Shown here piece by piece: positions 8,479-17,892 of a stretch of 64,000 nt of DNA. A model generated the notes under the pieces. The model saw only the letters and a list, made by a program, of their open reading frames with translations. It was not told the DNA's origin and did no database searches. This stretch comes from JAMCRM01 sp035561075 (GTDB lineage Bacteria; Acidobacteriota; Terriglobia; Bryobacterales; Bryobacteraceae). The stretch's first letter is position 1. The number at the start of each line of letters is the position of its first letter. The stretch lies in the NCBI GenBank assembly GCA_035561075.1, contig DATMYF010000135.1, positions 1 to 64,000 of the forward strand, in the 5' to 3' direction. The position numbers and the translations under genes are program-made.

Positions 8479-9225
8479 ATGGGACTGACCCTGGCATTTA
8501 CCGGCAAGGGGGGCGTCGGCAAGACCACGCTCTCTTCGCTCGCCATTAGCTGGCTGGTCGAGAGGGGAGAAGGGCCGGTGCTCGCCGTGGACGCCGATTC
8601 CAACGCCAACCTGCACGAGGCGTTGGGCGTATCCTACGCAGCCACGGTGGGCGGCATTCGCGAGAGTGCCCGTCAGGCGGACAAGGGCATTTCCAAGCAG
8701 GAGTTTCTGGAACTGCGCGTACAGCAGGCGCTGGTGGAGCGAAACGGGTTCGACCTGATTGTCATGGGCCGTCCCGAAGGCCAGGGTTGCTACTGTTTCG
8801 CCAACAGCGTCCTGCGTGACGTGCTGGACCGCGTCGCCCGCAACTACCGCCACATCGTGATCGACAGCGAGGCGGGGTTGGAGCATATCTCCCGCCGTAC
8901 CCTCTTAACGCTCGACCGGCTCATGATCGTTTCCGACTGTACCGTGCGCGGGGTTCGTACGGCGGCGCGCATCTCGGCGCTGGCCGACGAGGTCGCACTC
9001 GGCGCACGCGCGCGCGGCTTGATAGTGAACCGCGTGCCGGACGGGGCACTCACCCCCGCTCTATCCTGCGAGGCGGAGGCCACGCGTCTGCCGCTCATCG
9101 CGGCCGTCCCGCTCGATGCGCACGTCGCTTCACTGGACGCCGACGGCGTCGCAGTGGCGGGGATTCCGCCCGATTCTCCGGCCCGCCTGGCCGTTAACAA
9201 CATCATGGAGAGACTATTCGCATGA
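8479..9225 (+). CDS. cooC: CODH nickel-insertion ATPase CooC (second copy)
   Basis: 248 residues with Walker A GKGGVGKTT at 9-17 and the switch motif DADSNANLHEALG. A Cys-X-Cys pair at C104 and C106 (GCYCFANS) is followed by DSEAGLEHISRR, all diagnostic of CooC. It differs strongly from the first CooC in the operon, so this is an old paralogue and not a fresh duplication. Two copies may divide the work between the C-cluster of CooS and the A-cluster of AcsB. The gene overlaps cooS by ATGA. The ATG at 8479 lies 7 bases after the previous stop. Confidence 0.9.
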   Translation: MGLTLAFTGKGGVGKTTLSSLAISWLVERGEGPVLAVDADSNANLHEALGVSYAATVGGIRESARQADKGISKQEFLELRVQQALVERNGFDLIVMGRPEGQGCYCFANSVLRDVLDRVARNYRHIVIDSEAGLEHISRRTLLTLDRLMIVSDCTVRGVRTAARISALADEVALGARARGLIVNRVPDGALTPALSCEAEATRLPLIAAVPLDAHVASLDADGVAVAGIPPDSPARLAVNNIMERLFA

Positions 9226-11144
9226 AAGCCGTCTCGCGCGATCCCGCCATCAACGAAATGGTCGCCATCGCCGGCGCCGCCGAGGTGAGCACGGTCTGGG
9301 ACCGCCATAAGGCGCAACACCCGCAATGCAAGTTCGGCAGCGACGGCGTTTGCTGCCGGCTTTGCCACATGGGGCCGTGCCGTATCACTCCCAAAGCGAA
9401 ACTCGGCATTTGCGGCGCTGATGCCGATACCATCACGGCGCGGAACCTGCTGCGGGAGATCGCCGCCGGCACAGCGGCCCATTCCGACCATGGCCGGATG
9501 CTGGTCCGTACTCTCAAGCTTGTGGCGCGGGGCGAGTCGGGCGAGTACCGCATTGCGGACCCGCGCAGGCTGCGCGAAGCGGCTCGTTTCTTCGAGATCT
9601 CGACGGACGGCCGCGAAGATCTGGAAATAGCGCGGGACCTCGCGGATGTCTTCGCCGCCCAGTTCTCCTGGTCGGAGGAGCCGAACGCGACCCTGAAGCT
9701 CGCCCCGGAAAGACGCCAGGCCCTGTGGACGAAACTCGGGATCCAGCCGGAGGGGATAGACCCCGCTGTCGTGGAATTGATGCACCGCACCCACATGGGC
9801 GTAGACCACGATTACCGCCATCTGGTCATGGGTGGCCTTAAGTGCAGCTTGGCGGATGGTTGGGTGGGCTCGGCCATCGCGACGATAGTCTCCGATATCC
9901 TGTTCGGCACGCCCAAGCCCATCCGCAGCAGCGTAAACCTCGGGGTGCTCGCCCACGACAAGGTAAACATTATCGTACACGGGCACGAACCGACGCTCTC
10001 CGAGATGCTCGCGGTGGCGTCCCGGGACCCGGAACTGCTGGCCTATGCGCGTGCGAAAGGTGCGGCAGGCATCAACATCGCCGGAATCTGCTGCACCGCC
10101 AACGAAGTGCTCATGCGCCACGGGCTGCCCATCGCAGGCAACTTTTTGCAGCAGGAGCTTGCGATCGTCACCGGCGCGGTCGAGATGATGATCGTGGACG
10201 TGCAATGCGTGATGCCTTCACTGGCACAGGTGGCTAAGTGCTTCCACACCAGGCTGGTCAGCACTTCGGAAATCGCCCAAAGCTGCGGTGCCGAGCAGAT
10301 CACCTTCGACGTGGAGAACGGTTACCGGCACGCATGCGGGCTGGTCCGGGCCGCCATCGACAACTTCGAGCGGCGGGACGCCGGGCGCGTACACATCCCG
10401 CAGGAGTCCATGGAACTGGTGGCGGGGTTCTCCAATGAGACTATTTACCACATCTTGGGCGGGCGCTTCCGCTCCACCTTCCGTCCGCTGAACGATGCCA
10501 TTATCGACGGCCGCATCCGCGGCATTGCGGGCATCATCGGCTGCAGCAACCCGAAGGTCATGGCGGACAACGCGCATGTGCGCCTGGCCGAGGAACTGAT
10601 CAAGCGCAATGTGCTGGTGCTCGAAACCGGCTGCGCTGCCATTGCCTGTGCCAAAGCCGGCCTGCTGGTCCCTGAGGCGGCGCTGGAAAAGGCCGGAGCC
10701 AGCCTGCGCGAGGTGTGCGAGGCGGTCGGGATTCCGCCGGTGCTTCACATGGGTTCCTGCGTGGACAACAGCCGTATCCTCCTCGCCGCGACGAACCTGT
10801 TGCGTGAAGGCGGCTTGGGCGAGGATCTTTCGGACCTGCCCGTCGCAGGCGCGGCACCGGAGTGGATGAGCGAAAAGGCGGTGGCAATCGGGCACTACTT
10901 CGTGGCCAGCGGACTTTACGTGGTGCTGGGCCACCCCCTGTATGTGGAGGGCAGCCGCAACGTGACGAAGTTGCTGTGCGAAGAGATGGAAGGCATCACC
11001 GGCGGGCGATTTGAGTGGGAGCCCGACCCCGTGATTGCCGCGGACAAGATCCTGGAGCACATCGAGCGCAAACGCGATGCGCTGCGTATCAATGTTGCGC
11101 GGGAACGAAAGCTTTTCGACATGAAGGCGAGGCGCGAACTCTAA
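9222..11144 (+). CDS. cooS: Anaerobic Ni-Fe CO dehydrogenase catalytic subunit
   Basis: 640 residues, full length for CooS/AcsA. The N-terminal cysteines C36, C44, C45, C48, C53 and C64 (KFGSDGVCCRLCHMGPCR then GICGAD) supply the D and B iron-sulfur clusters. The C-cluster ligands are present in order: histidine in VHGHEPTLSEM, cysteines in GICCTANE, DVQCVMPS, IIGCSNPK, ETGCAAIACAKAG and MGSCVDNSR. The catalytic lysine region SEKAVAIGHYF is intact. The enzyme interconverts CO and CO2 with ferredoxin-like carriers and in this setting supplies CO to acetyl-CoA synthase. It overlaps the AcsB-AcsD gene by one base (TAATG). Confidence 0.95.
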   Translation: MKAVSRDPAINEMVAIAGAAEVSTVWDRHKAQHPQCKFGSDGVCCRLCHMGPCRITPKAKLGICGADADTITARNLLREIAAGTAAHSDHGRMLVRTLKLVARGESGEYRIADPRRLREAARFFEISTDGREDLEIARDLADVFAAQFSWSEEPNATLKLAPERRQALWTKLGIQPEGIDPAVVELMHRTHMGVDHDYRHLVMGGLKCSLADGWVGSAIATIVSDILFGTPKPIRSSVNLGVLAHDKVNIIVHGHEPTLSEMLAVASRDPELLAYARAKGAAGINIAGICCTANEVLMRHGLPIAGNFLQQELAIVTGAVEMMIVDVQCVMPSLAQVAKCFHTRLVSTSEIAQSCGAEQITFDVENGYRHACGLVRAAIDNFERRDAGRVHIPQESMELVAGFSNETIYHILGGRFRSTFRPLNDAIIDGRIRGIAGIIGCSNPKVMADNAHVRLAEELIKRNVLVLETGCAAIACAKAGLLVPEAALEKAGASLREVCEAVGIPPVLHMGSCVDNSRILLAATNLLREGGLGEDLSDLPVAGAAPEWMSEKAVAIGHYFVASGLYVVLGHPLYVEGSRNVTKLLCEEMEGITGGRFEWEPDPVIAADKILEHIERKRDALRINVARERKLFDMKARREL

Positions 11145-14100
11145 TGAGCAAGATCATCGCCACTTCCGCCATCCGCGGCGCCCACGAAATCGTGAGGCAG
11201 GCCGAGGATTTTCTGGCGCGGGCCCTGGCGCAACATGGCTCCGATTGCGCGGTGGGCTTCCCGGATACGGCATATTCGCTGCCGGTGATCTACTCGCTGC
11301 TGGGCAGGCGTGTCGATCGACTCTCGGATATATCGCCGGTGCTGGAAGAATGCCGGCGGCTGCTCGCGCCCGTCCCGGCCGATGCGGTCTGGCTGCCCTA
11401 TCTGGGCGACACGCTCGACGCGGGCATGGCCACGCTGTTCGCTTTCGAAATTATCGAAGCTTGCAAATACCTCATCGGCCCCCACCCGGTAGACGGACTT
11501 TGGCTCGGGGCGGCGGGAGACGTGATCATCCGCGAGCGCGGCATTGAGTTTGTGGATGGCTCCGCCCCCGGTTTCGCCGCCGTGGTGGGCGCCGCACCTA
11601 CCCGCGATGACGCCGTGCGCATCGCCCGCGAACTTCAGGAAAAGAATCTGTATGTCTTCATCGCGGGTCACACCAACGGCGTCTCCTTTGCGGAGCAGTT
11701 GCAGGAGGCAGGGGTTGAGTTAGGGTGGAAGACGCGGCTGGTGCCCTTCGGGAAAGAAATCTCCGCCGCTATTTATGCGCTCGGGTTCGCCAACCGCGTG
11801 GCGCTCAGTTTTGGCGGCGTGCAGGCGGCGGATTACACACGCAACCTCAAGTACACCAAGGACCGGATTTTCGCCTTCGTAATGGCGCTCGGGGAGGTTA
11901 CCGAAGAAAAGTACGCCGCTGCCGCGGGAGCCATCTCCTACGGCTTCCCCACCATCGCCGATACCGCTATTCCGGAGATTTTGCCCACGGGCATTTGCAC
12001 CTACGAGCACGTGGTCTCATCGGTGCCCGTAGATCGCATTGTGGAGAAGTGCCTGGAGGTGCGCGGCTGCAAGGTCAAGATAGCCAGGGTGCCTATCCCG
12101 GTCGCCTACGGTGCGGCTTTTGAGGGCGAACGCATCCGAAAAGAGCAGACCTTTGTGGAGTTCGGCGGCAACCGCACGCCGGCTTTCGAGTACGTTACCA
12201 CCCGCGATCTTTCCGCGGTAGAAGACGGCAGGATTACCGTTGCGGGCTCGGAGATCGACGACGTTGCCGAGGGCTCGGCCCTGCCGCTGGGCATCTGGGT
12301 GGAGGTGGCCGGACGCAAGATGCAGGCCGACTTCGAGCCGATCCTGGAGCGCCAGATCCATCACCTGATCAACGGCGCCGAGGGTGTCTGGCACATGGGC
12401 CAGCGCGACATAAACTGGATTCGCATCTCCAGGGCCGCGCGCGATCGTGGGTTCAAGATCCGGCACCTGGGCGACATCATCCACACCCGGCTGATCAACG
12501 ACTACCCGGCCATTGTGGACAAGGTTCAGATTACGCTGTTCACGGACCTCAAGGATGTGGAGGCCCATATCGGCGAGGCCAAACAGGTCTACCGCGCGCG
12601 CAACCAGCGCATGGAATCGCTCACCGATGAAAGCGTAGACACGTTCTACTCCTGCCTTCTTTGCCAGAGTTTCGCGCCCAATCATGTTTGCGTGATCACG
12701 CCGGAGCGCCTGGGCCTGTGTGGCGCTTACAACTGGCTGGATGGCAAGGCGGCTTATGAGATCGATCCCACGGGACCGAATCAGCCGCTCGTTAAAGGCG
12801 AGTGCCTCGACCCCGTACGCGGCCAGTGGCAGAACATCAACGACTACGTCTGGGCCAACTCCAAGCAGACCATCAGAAACTTCAACGCCTACTCGCTACT
12901 GGAGCATCCCATGACCAGTTGCGGCTGTTTCGAGGCTATCGTGGCGGTGTTGCCGGAATGCAATGGGGTGATGATCGTCAACCGCGAGTATACCGGCCAG
13001 ACACCCGCGGGGATGAAGTTCTCCACCCTGGCGAACATGACCGGCGGTGGGCAGCAGGTGCCGGGCTTTATCGGGGTCGGCAAAGCGTACATCGGCAGCC
13101 GCAAGTTCATCGCCGCCGAAGGCGGGCACCGGCGGATTGTGTGGATGCCCCGCGAATTGAAGGATGCGTTGCGGGAGGAACTGGCGGATATCGGACGGCG
13201 CCTGGGAATTGAAGATATCGCCGGCATGATTGCGGATGAAACCGTGGGGACGGACGCGGCAACGGTGCGCGCCTTTATGGAGAAGGCCGGTCATCCGGCC
13301 CTCGCAATGCCGGAGATCACGGCGTCGTCGTCCGAACCTGCCGTGACGGACACGGTTAAGGAGCGGCCGGTCGAAGCGCCGCAGGCAATTCCGCAGCCTG
13401 CGCCGGCGCCGCACGAGCAGGAACCAGTGGAATCGAAACCGGCATCGAAACCGGCAACGGAGCCCCTGGATGGCATCGGGGAGATTATCTCGGTGCTGGA
13501 ACAACTGCGGAACGCGCCTCTTGAAACCAGGGTTACGCCGGAGATGAGCGCCGAACAACAGATGGCAACCCTTCAGGCGTCTACCGCGTTGCACCTGCTG
13601 CACGCGGGCGCAAACATGCTGTTGATGCAAAGCGGCGCGCTGTCACGGGCAGCGGCGGCCGCGACGTTCTCCCCAGTATCAGCCCCTCCCCCACCGCCGC
13701 CGGCTCCGCCCGCTCCGGTGGAAACTCGAAAGCCCGAGCCTGTGCCGCCGCCCCTTCCGGAATCGGAACCGGCGCGGACTTCGGCAGCCATAATCAGCCC
13801 CACGAGCTTCAGCGTTCCGGCTGATAAGGCCAACGTGACTGTCCGGACGGTGACGTTGGGGGGCAGCGGCACCCGGACCTCGGCAGTGATCCTCGGCGGT
13901 GAGGAAGCGCTTCCGTTCCGGCATTACGAGGGCAATACGGGGTGCCGCCCCGCGGTCGCGATGGAGGTCTTCGACCAGGAACCCAAAGGCTACCCGGAGC
14001 CTCTTCGCGCCGCCTATGGCGCGCTCCTCAAGGATCCCGCAGCCATGGCGCGTTTCTGCGTCGAGAAACTGGGTGCGGAGCTGATCAGCGTGCGCCTGCC

Positions 14101-14758
14101 CGGCACGCACCCCGAAAATGGCGATAAGTCCCCGGAAGCCACCGCGGACGTGATAAAGGACGTTCTCAAGGCCGTGGGTGTGCCGCTGGTGGTGACCGGT
14201 CCGAACCACTTTGAGAAGAACAATGCCGTGATGAAGCACATCGCCGCGGTGTTCGCGGGCGAAAACCTGTTGCTGAACTGGGTGGAGACGGACAACTATA
14301 AGACCATCGCGGCGGCCGCTATGGGCTACAACCACTGCGTGGTGGCCCAAACTCCCATTGACGTCAACATGTGCAAACAGCTCAACATCCTGCTGACAAA
14401 CATGGGCGTCTCGCCGGAAAAAATCGTGATCGATCCTTACACCGGCGCACTAGGCTACGGGTTGGAGTACACCTACTCCGTGATGGAACGCATCCGCACC
14501 TCCGCGTTCACAGGCGACCCCATGCTGGCGCTGCCGATGCTGGTTACGGCCGGCTACGAGGTCTGGCGGACGAAGGAGAGCCGCGCTCCGCGCAGCGCGT
14601 TCCCGCTGTGGGGCAGGGAAGAAGAACGGGGCGCACTGCTGGAGGTCGCCACGGCCACCAGTCTGTTGAACGCGGGGGCCGACCTCCTGATCCTCTACCA
14701 TCCGTTGGCCGCTCGAACGATGAAGCGAAAAATCGAGGAGATGATCACATGGCGCTGA
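11144..14758 (+). CDS. acsB: Fusion of acetyl-CoA synthase AcsB with corrinoid iron-sulfur protein small subunit AcsD
   Basis: 1204 residues from the ATG at 11144, which overlaps the cooS stop. Residues 1 to about 725 are AcsB; the A-cluster ligands C504, C507, C516 and C526 (CLLCQSF, HVC, LCGAYNW) and C593, C595 (SCGCFE) are intact and sit almost exactly where Moorella AcsB has them. About 726-897 is a Pro/Ala-rich linker with an isolated helical block (802-835). About 898-1204 is AcsD, the TIM-barrel small subunit of the corrinoid protein (NITGCRP-like region, DIN-CKQLNILL, IDPYTGALGYG). AcsB forms acetyl-CoA from CO, CoA and the corrinoid-borne methyl, so the fusion tethers methyl carrier and A-cluster. 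The gene overlaps acsC by ten bases. No frameshift is seen. Confidence 0.93.
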   Translation: MSKIIATSAIRGAHEIVRQAEDFLARALAQHGSDCAVGFPDTAYSLPVIYSLLGRRVDRLSDISPVLEECRRLLAPVPADAVWLPYLGDTLDAGMATLFAFEIIEACKYLIGPHPVDGLWLGAAGDVIIRERGIEFVDGSAPGFAAVVGAAPTRDDAVRIARELQEKNLYVFIAGHTNGVSFAEQLQEAGVELGWKTRLVPFGKEISAAIYALGFANRVALSFGGVQAADYTRNLKYTKDRIFAFVMALGEVTEEKYAAAAGAISYGFPTIADTAIPEILPTGICTYEHVVSSVPVDRIVEKCLEVRGCKVKIARVPIPVAYGAAFEGERIRKEQTFVEFGGNRTPAFEYVTTRDLSAVEDGRITVAGSEIDDVAEGSALPLGIWVEVAGRKMQADFEPILERQIHHLINGAEGVWHMGQRDINWIRISRAARDRGFKIRHLGDIIHTRLINDYPAIVDKVQITLFTDLKDVEAHIGEAKQVYRARNQRMESLTDESVDTFYSCLLCQSFAPNHVCVITPERLGLCGAYNWLDGKAAYEIDPTGPNQPLVKGECLDPVRGQWQNINDYVWANSKQTIRNFNAYSLLEHPMTSCGCFEAIVAVLPECNGVMIVNREYTGQTPAGMKFSTLANMTGGGQQVPGFIGVGKAYIGSRKFIAAEGGHRRIVWMPRELKDALREELADIGRRLGIEDIAGMIADETVGTDAATVRAFMEKAGHPALAMPEITASSSEPAVTDTVKERPVEAPQAIPQPAPAPHEQEPVESKPASKPATEPLDGIGEIISVLEQLRNAPLETRVTPEMSAEQQMATLQASTALHLLHAGANMLLMQSGALSRAAAAATFSPVSAPPPPPPAPPAPVETRKPEPVPPPLPESEPARTSAAIISPTSFSVPADKANVTVRTVTLGGSGTRTSAVILGGEEALPFRHYEGNTGCRPAVAMEVFDQEPKGYPEPLRAAYGALLKDPAAMARFCVEKLGAELISVRLPGTHPENGDKSPEATADVIKDVLKAVGVPLVVTGPNHFEKNNAVMKHIAAVFAGENLLLNWVETDNYKTIAAAAMGYNHCVVAQTPIDVNMCKQLNILLTNMGVSPEKIVIDPYTGALGYGLEYTYSVMERIRTSAFTGDPMLALPMLVTAGYEVWRTKESRAPRSAFPLWGREEERGALLEVATATSLLNAGADLLILYHPLAARTMKRKIEEMITWR
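13547..13648 (+). repeat. AcsD C-terminal-helix-like block inside the AcsB-AcsD linker
   Basis: Residues 802-835 of the fusion align without gaps to its own C-terminal AcsD segment (14615-14716, residues 1158-1191). By hand I count about 12 identities in 34, including T-A-x-x-LL-x-AGA, plus many conservative changes. The block is flanked by proline-rich stretches. It may be a vestige of a duplicated AcsD module or a helix that packs like the AcsD terminus. Confidence 0.45.
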
Positions 14759-16092
14759 CCGGCCTTCAGATCTTCAAACTGCTGCCGAAGACCAACTGCG
14801 GGGAGTGTGCGGTCCCGACGTGCATGGCCTTCGCTATGAAGCTGGCGTCCAAAAACGCCGAACTTGCCGCATGCCCGTATGCTTCCGATGAGGCCAAGAA
14901 CGCCATCGGCGCCGCCAGTAAGCCGCCCATCAGGCTGATTAAGATCGGTCCGCCCGAATGCGAGGTTGCCGTCGGGAACGAGACAGTGGTGTTCCGGCAC
15001 GAGAAGACGTTCGTACATCCCACTGCGTTCGCCCTGGCCTTCCCGGACGACGAACCTCTTTCCGAACTCTGCCACCGCATCGCCGAAGCCCGGGAGTATT
15101 GCCTGGAGCGCGTAGGCGAAAGGCTGCGTCTCGATCTCATCCTGGTGGACAATTTCAGCGAAGCCGTCGAGCCGTTTGTGCAGCTCGTCAAGTCGGTGGC
15201 CGGCGCCACCGGGCGGGGCATTATCCTCAGGAGCACGAACCCCGAAGCGCTCGAGGCGGCGTTGCAGGTCTTGGATGGGCAACGGCCCCTGATACACGCA
15301 GCCACGCCCGCCAATGCGGAGATCCTCGCCGGGCTGGCGTTGAAGTACAAGGTTCCGCTGGTGGCGCGCGCCACGACGCTGGACGAACTCGCGGCGCTCA
15401 CCACGAAGCTGTCCGGGCTCGGCGTGAAAGACATTGTGCTTGATCTGCCGGCCGAGAACCCTGCGGCGGCCGTGCAACACAATACGCTCATTCGTAAAGC
15501 CGCGCTGCGGAGCAACTTTGAACCGCTCGGCTACCCCATCATCAACTTCGTATCGGGACGCGACGCCGCCTCTGTGGTCTCGGACGCCTCCACACTGATC
15601 TGCAAGTACGCGTCGATCCTGGTGCTGGAACGCATGGATTACGAAGTGCTTCTGCCGCTGATGATGCTGCGCCAGAACATCTACACCGATCCGCAGAAGC
15701 CGATCCAGGTGGAACCCAAACTGTACCCCATCGGGGAACCGGGGCCCGATGCGCCGGTGCTGGCCACCACCAATTTCTCACTTACCTATTTCCTGGTTTC
15801 AGGAGAGATCGAAAACTCGGGCGTTCCGGCGCACCTGCTGATCGTGGAAAGCGAAGGGATGAGCGTCCTGACCGCGTGGGCGGCGGGCAAGTTCTCCGGC
15901 GCGAAGATCGCCCATGCGGTGAAGGCCGGCGGCCTGGAGCAACAGGTCAACACGCGCAAGTTGATCATCCCCGGCTATGTCTCACAGATCAGCGGCGAAC
16001 TGGAGGAAGCCCTGCCTGGTTGGGAAGTGCTGGTCGGTCCCGGCGAGGTAGCGGACCTGGGCCCGTACCTGAAGCGGATGGCCGGCAGGTAG
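14749..16092 (+). CDS. acsC: Corrinoid iron-sulfur protein large subunit AcsC
   Basis: 447 residues from the ATG at 14749, inside the last codons of the AcsB-AcsD gene. The N-terminal [4Fe-4S] domain has C17, C20, C25 and C42 (NCGECAVPTC, then AACPY), the low-potential cluster used for reductive activation of the cobalt. A TIM barrel (about 80-320) and a C-terminal corrinoid-binding Rossmann-like domain (about 330-447) follow. AcsC pairs with AcsD to shuttle methyl groups to the A-cluster of AcsB. Because AcsD is tethered to AcsB here, AcsC would dock on the fusion protein. The in-frame extension upstream to 14371 is antisense-free but overlaps acsD and is rejected as start. Confidence 0.94.
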   Translation: MALTGLQIFKLLPKTNCGECAVPTCMAFAMKLASKNAELAACPYASDEAKNAIGAASKPPIRLIKIGPPECEVAVGNETVVFRHEKTFVHPTAFALAFPDDEPLSELCHRIAEAREYCLERVGERLRLDLILVDNFSEAVEPFVQLVKSVAGATGRGIILRSTNPEALEAALQVLDGQRPLIHAATPANAEILAGLALKYKVPLVARATTLDELAALTTKLSGLGVKDIVLDLPAENPAAAVQHNTLIRKAALRSNFEPLGYPIINFVSGRDAASVVSDASTLICKYASILVLERMDYEVLLPLMMLRQNIYTDPQKPIQVEPKLYPIGEPGPDAPVLATTNFSLTYFLVSGEIENSGVPAHLLIVESEGMSVLTAWAAGKFSGAKIAHAVKAGGLEQQVNTRKLIIPGYVSQISGELEEALPGWEVLVGPGEVADLGPYLKRMAGR

Positions 16093-16095
16093 TAT

Positions 16096-17892
16096 ATGCC
16101 CTCGGTCCGCTTCCTGCCCGCCGACGTCGCCGTGGATGTGGCTGCCGGTACCCTGATTCACGAAGCCGCAGTTCGGGCCGGGCTGCTTGACCTGGAGTTG
16201 CCGTGCGGCGGGCAGGGAACGTGCGGGCAGTGCCTGGTAGAGGTTGCAGACCAGCCGGTGATGGCCTGCCAGACGCGCGTTTCGGCGGACATCGTGGTGC
16301 GGATCCCGGAAAACCGCGATGTTGCCATCCGCGTGGTCGGGGATAGCCATTTTCTGGTCAACGAAGAGCTGCTGCCGTCGCGCGACCAGATCTCGCCCCT
16401 CGTGCGCATGGAGCGGGTCACGGTGTCTTCCGCTTCCGTCGAGGAGCACTATAGCGACTGGAAGCGTCTCGTGCGCGCCCTACGTCAGCCCGAGGCCACA
16501 GCGCCGCTTCCGGTTTTGCAGAGCCTTGCCGCGGTACTGCGGGAGCGGGACGGCCAGGTGACCGTGGCGCTCGAAGATCGCCAGGGCGGCGCGCGCGTGG
16601 CGGGAATATATCCCGGGCATGCTCCCAGGCCGGCTATGGGGCTCGCACTGGATATCGGAACCACTACCGTTGCCGCGCAGCTTGTAGACCTGGAAGACGG
16701 TCGAGTGGTGGATACCCGGACTTCCTACAACCTGCAGATCCGCCGCGGCGCCGACATCATCACCCGCATCGACTACGCCCGAACACCCGAGCGTCTGGAA
16801 GAACTGCGCAGCCTGGTGCTCGAAAGCGCGAACACTCTGATCGCACAGATGCCGGCTGATCATGGCGACATCCGCGCCGCGTTCATAGCAGGGAATACCA
16901 CGATGATCCACCTGCTACTAGGACTGCCGCCGCGCTACATCCGCGAGTCGCCGTATGTTCCCACGGTGAATCCGGTGCCCGCGATGGCCGCGCGCGACGT
17001 CGGCCTGGAGATTCATCCGGATGCACCGGTCGAATTTGCGCCGGGGGTGGGTAGCTACGTAGGAGGCGATATCACAGCCGGCCTGCTATCGACAGAACTG
17101 CCAACCAATGCCGGCGAGGTCTTTCTATTTCTGGACATTGGCACCAACGGCGAAATCGTCATCGGCAATGCGGCTTGGATGGTTGCCTGCGCCTGCTCCG
17201 CGGGTCCCGCATTCGAGGGCTCCGGCATCAAATGCGGTATGCGCGCGGCCGAAGGCGCAATCGAGCACGTCGAAATCGGCGAGACCCTCCGTTATAAGGT
17301 GATTGGCGGCGGTAAACCGGCTGGTATCTGCGGTTCGGGCCTGATCTGCCTGCTGGGTGAACTGTTTCGCCGTGGAATCATCGATCAATCCGGCCGTTTC
17401 CACATTGAGCCTCGCGAATTCCTGCTGGAATCCGGCGCACGCACGGCAACCGGCGAGGACCTGGTCATTACCGAGTCCGACCTGGAGAACCTGATTCGCA
17501 CCAAGGCCGCCATCTACGCGGCGTGCTCACTGATTCTTGAGAACGTCGGGCTGAACTGGGAGGCAATTGCGCGGGTATATATCGCGGGCGGTTTCGGCCG
17601 CTATATCGAGGTTGCCGAAGCCGTGCGAATCGGTATGCTGCCGGACCTGCCGCACGGCCGTTTCAGCTATATCGGTAACTCCGCCCTGACCGGCGCTTAT
17701 ATCGCGCTGCTTTCGGGTGAGCACCGGCGGAGGCTCGCGGACATAGCGGGGCGGATTACTTATGTGGATCTGAGTTCCGACCCACGCTATATGGATAACT
17801 ATGTGAAGGCCATGTTCCTGCCCCACACGGACCTGGAAAAGTTCCCGACGGTAGCGGGTATGCTTACGCAGCAGAGGAGAATCGGATTGTGA
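16096..17892 (+). CDS. acsV: RACo-type reductive activator of the corrinoid iron-sulfur protein
   Basis: 598 residues. The N-terminal plant-type [2Fe-2S] ferredoxin domain has C37, C43, C46 and C58 (PCGGQGTCGQC). A linker and middle domain lead to an ASKHA-type ATPase domain starting near residue 180 with ALDIGTTTVAAQL and continuing with the DUF4445 region (DIGTNGEIVIGN, CACSAGPAFEG, AGGFGRYI). RACo uses ATP to drive an electron uphill and restore Co(II) to Co(I) in the AcsC/AcsD corrinoid, which oxidises now and then during turnover. It starts 3 bases after acsC and overlaps the homocysteine methyltransferase gene by four bases. Confidence 0.92.
   Translation: MPSVRFLPADVAVDVAAGTLIHEAAVRAGLLDLELPCGGQGTCGQCLVEVADQPVMACQTRVSADIVVRIPENRDVAIRVVGDSHFLVNEELLPSRDQISPLVRMERVTVSSASVEEHYSDWKRLVRALRQPEATAPLPVLQSLAAVLRERDGQVTVALEDRQGGARVAGIYPGHAPRPAMGLALDIGTTTVAAQLVDLEDGRVVDTRTSYNLQIRRGADIITRIDYARTPERLEELRSLVLESANTLIAQMPADHGDIRAAFIAGNTTMIHLLLGLPPRYIRESPYVPTVNPVPAMAARDVGLEIHPDAPVEFAPGVGSYVGGDITAGLLSTELPTNAGEVFLFLDIGTNGEIVIGNAAWMVACACSAGPAFEGSGIKCGMRAAEGAIEHVEIGETLRYKVIGGGKPAGICGSGLICLLGELFRRGIIDQSGRFHIEPREFLLESGARTATGEDLVITESDLENLIRTKAAIYAACSLILENVGLNWEAIARVYIAGGFGRYIEVAEAVRIGMLPDLPHGRFSYIGNSALTGAYIALLSGEHRRRLADIAGRITYVDLSSDPRYMDNYVKAMFLPHTDLEKFPTVAGMLTQQRRIGL

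Noticed and set aside
8844..10205. 453-codon open frame antisense to cooC and cooS
   Set aside because: Both real genes on the plus strand have intact catalytic motifs; the antisense frame has no recognisable domain.
14371..14748. Upstream extension of the acsC frame
   Set aside because: It lies within acsD coding sequence; the ATG at 14749 gives the normal AcsC N terminus with its cluster cysteines.
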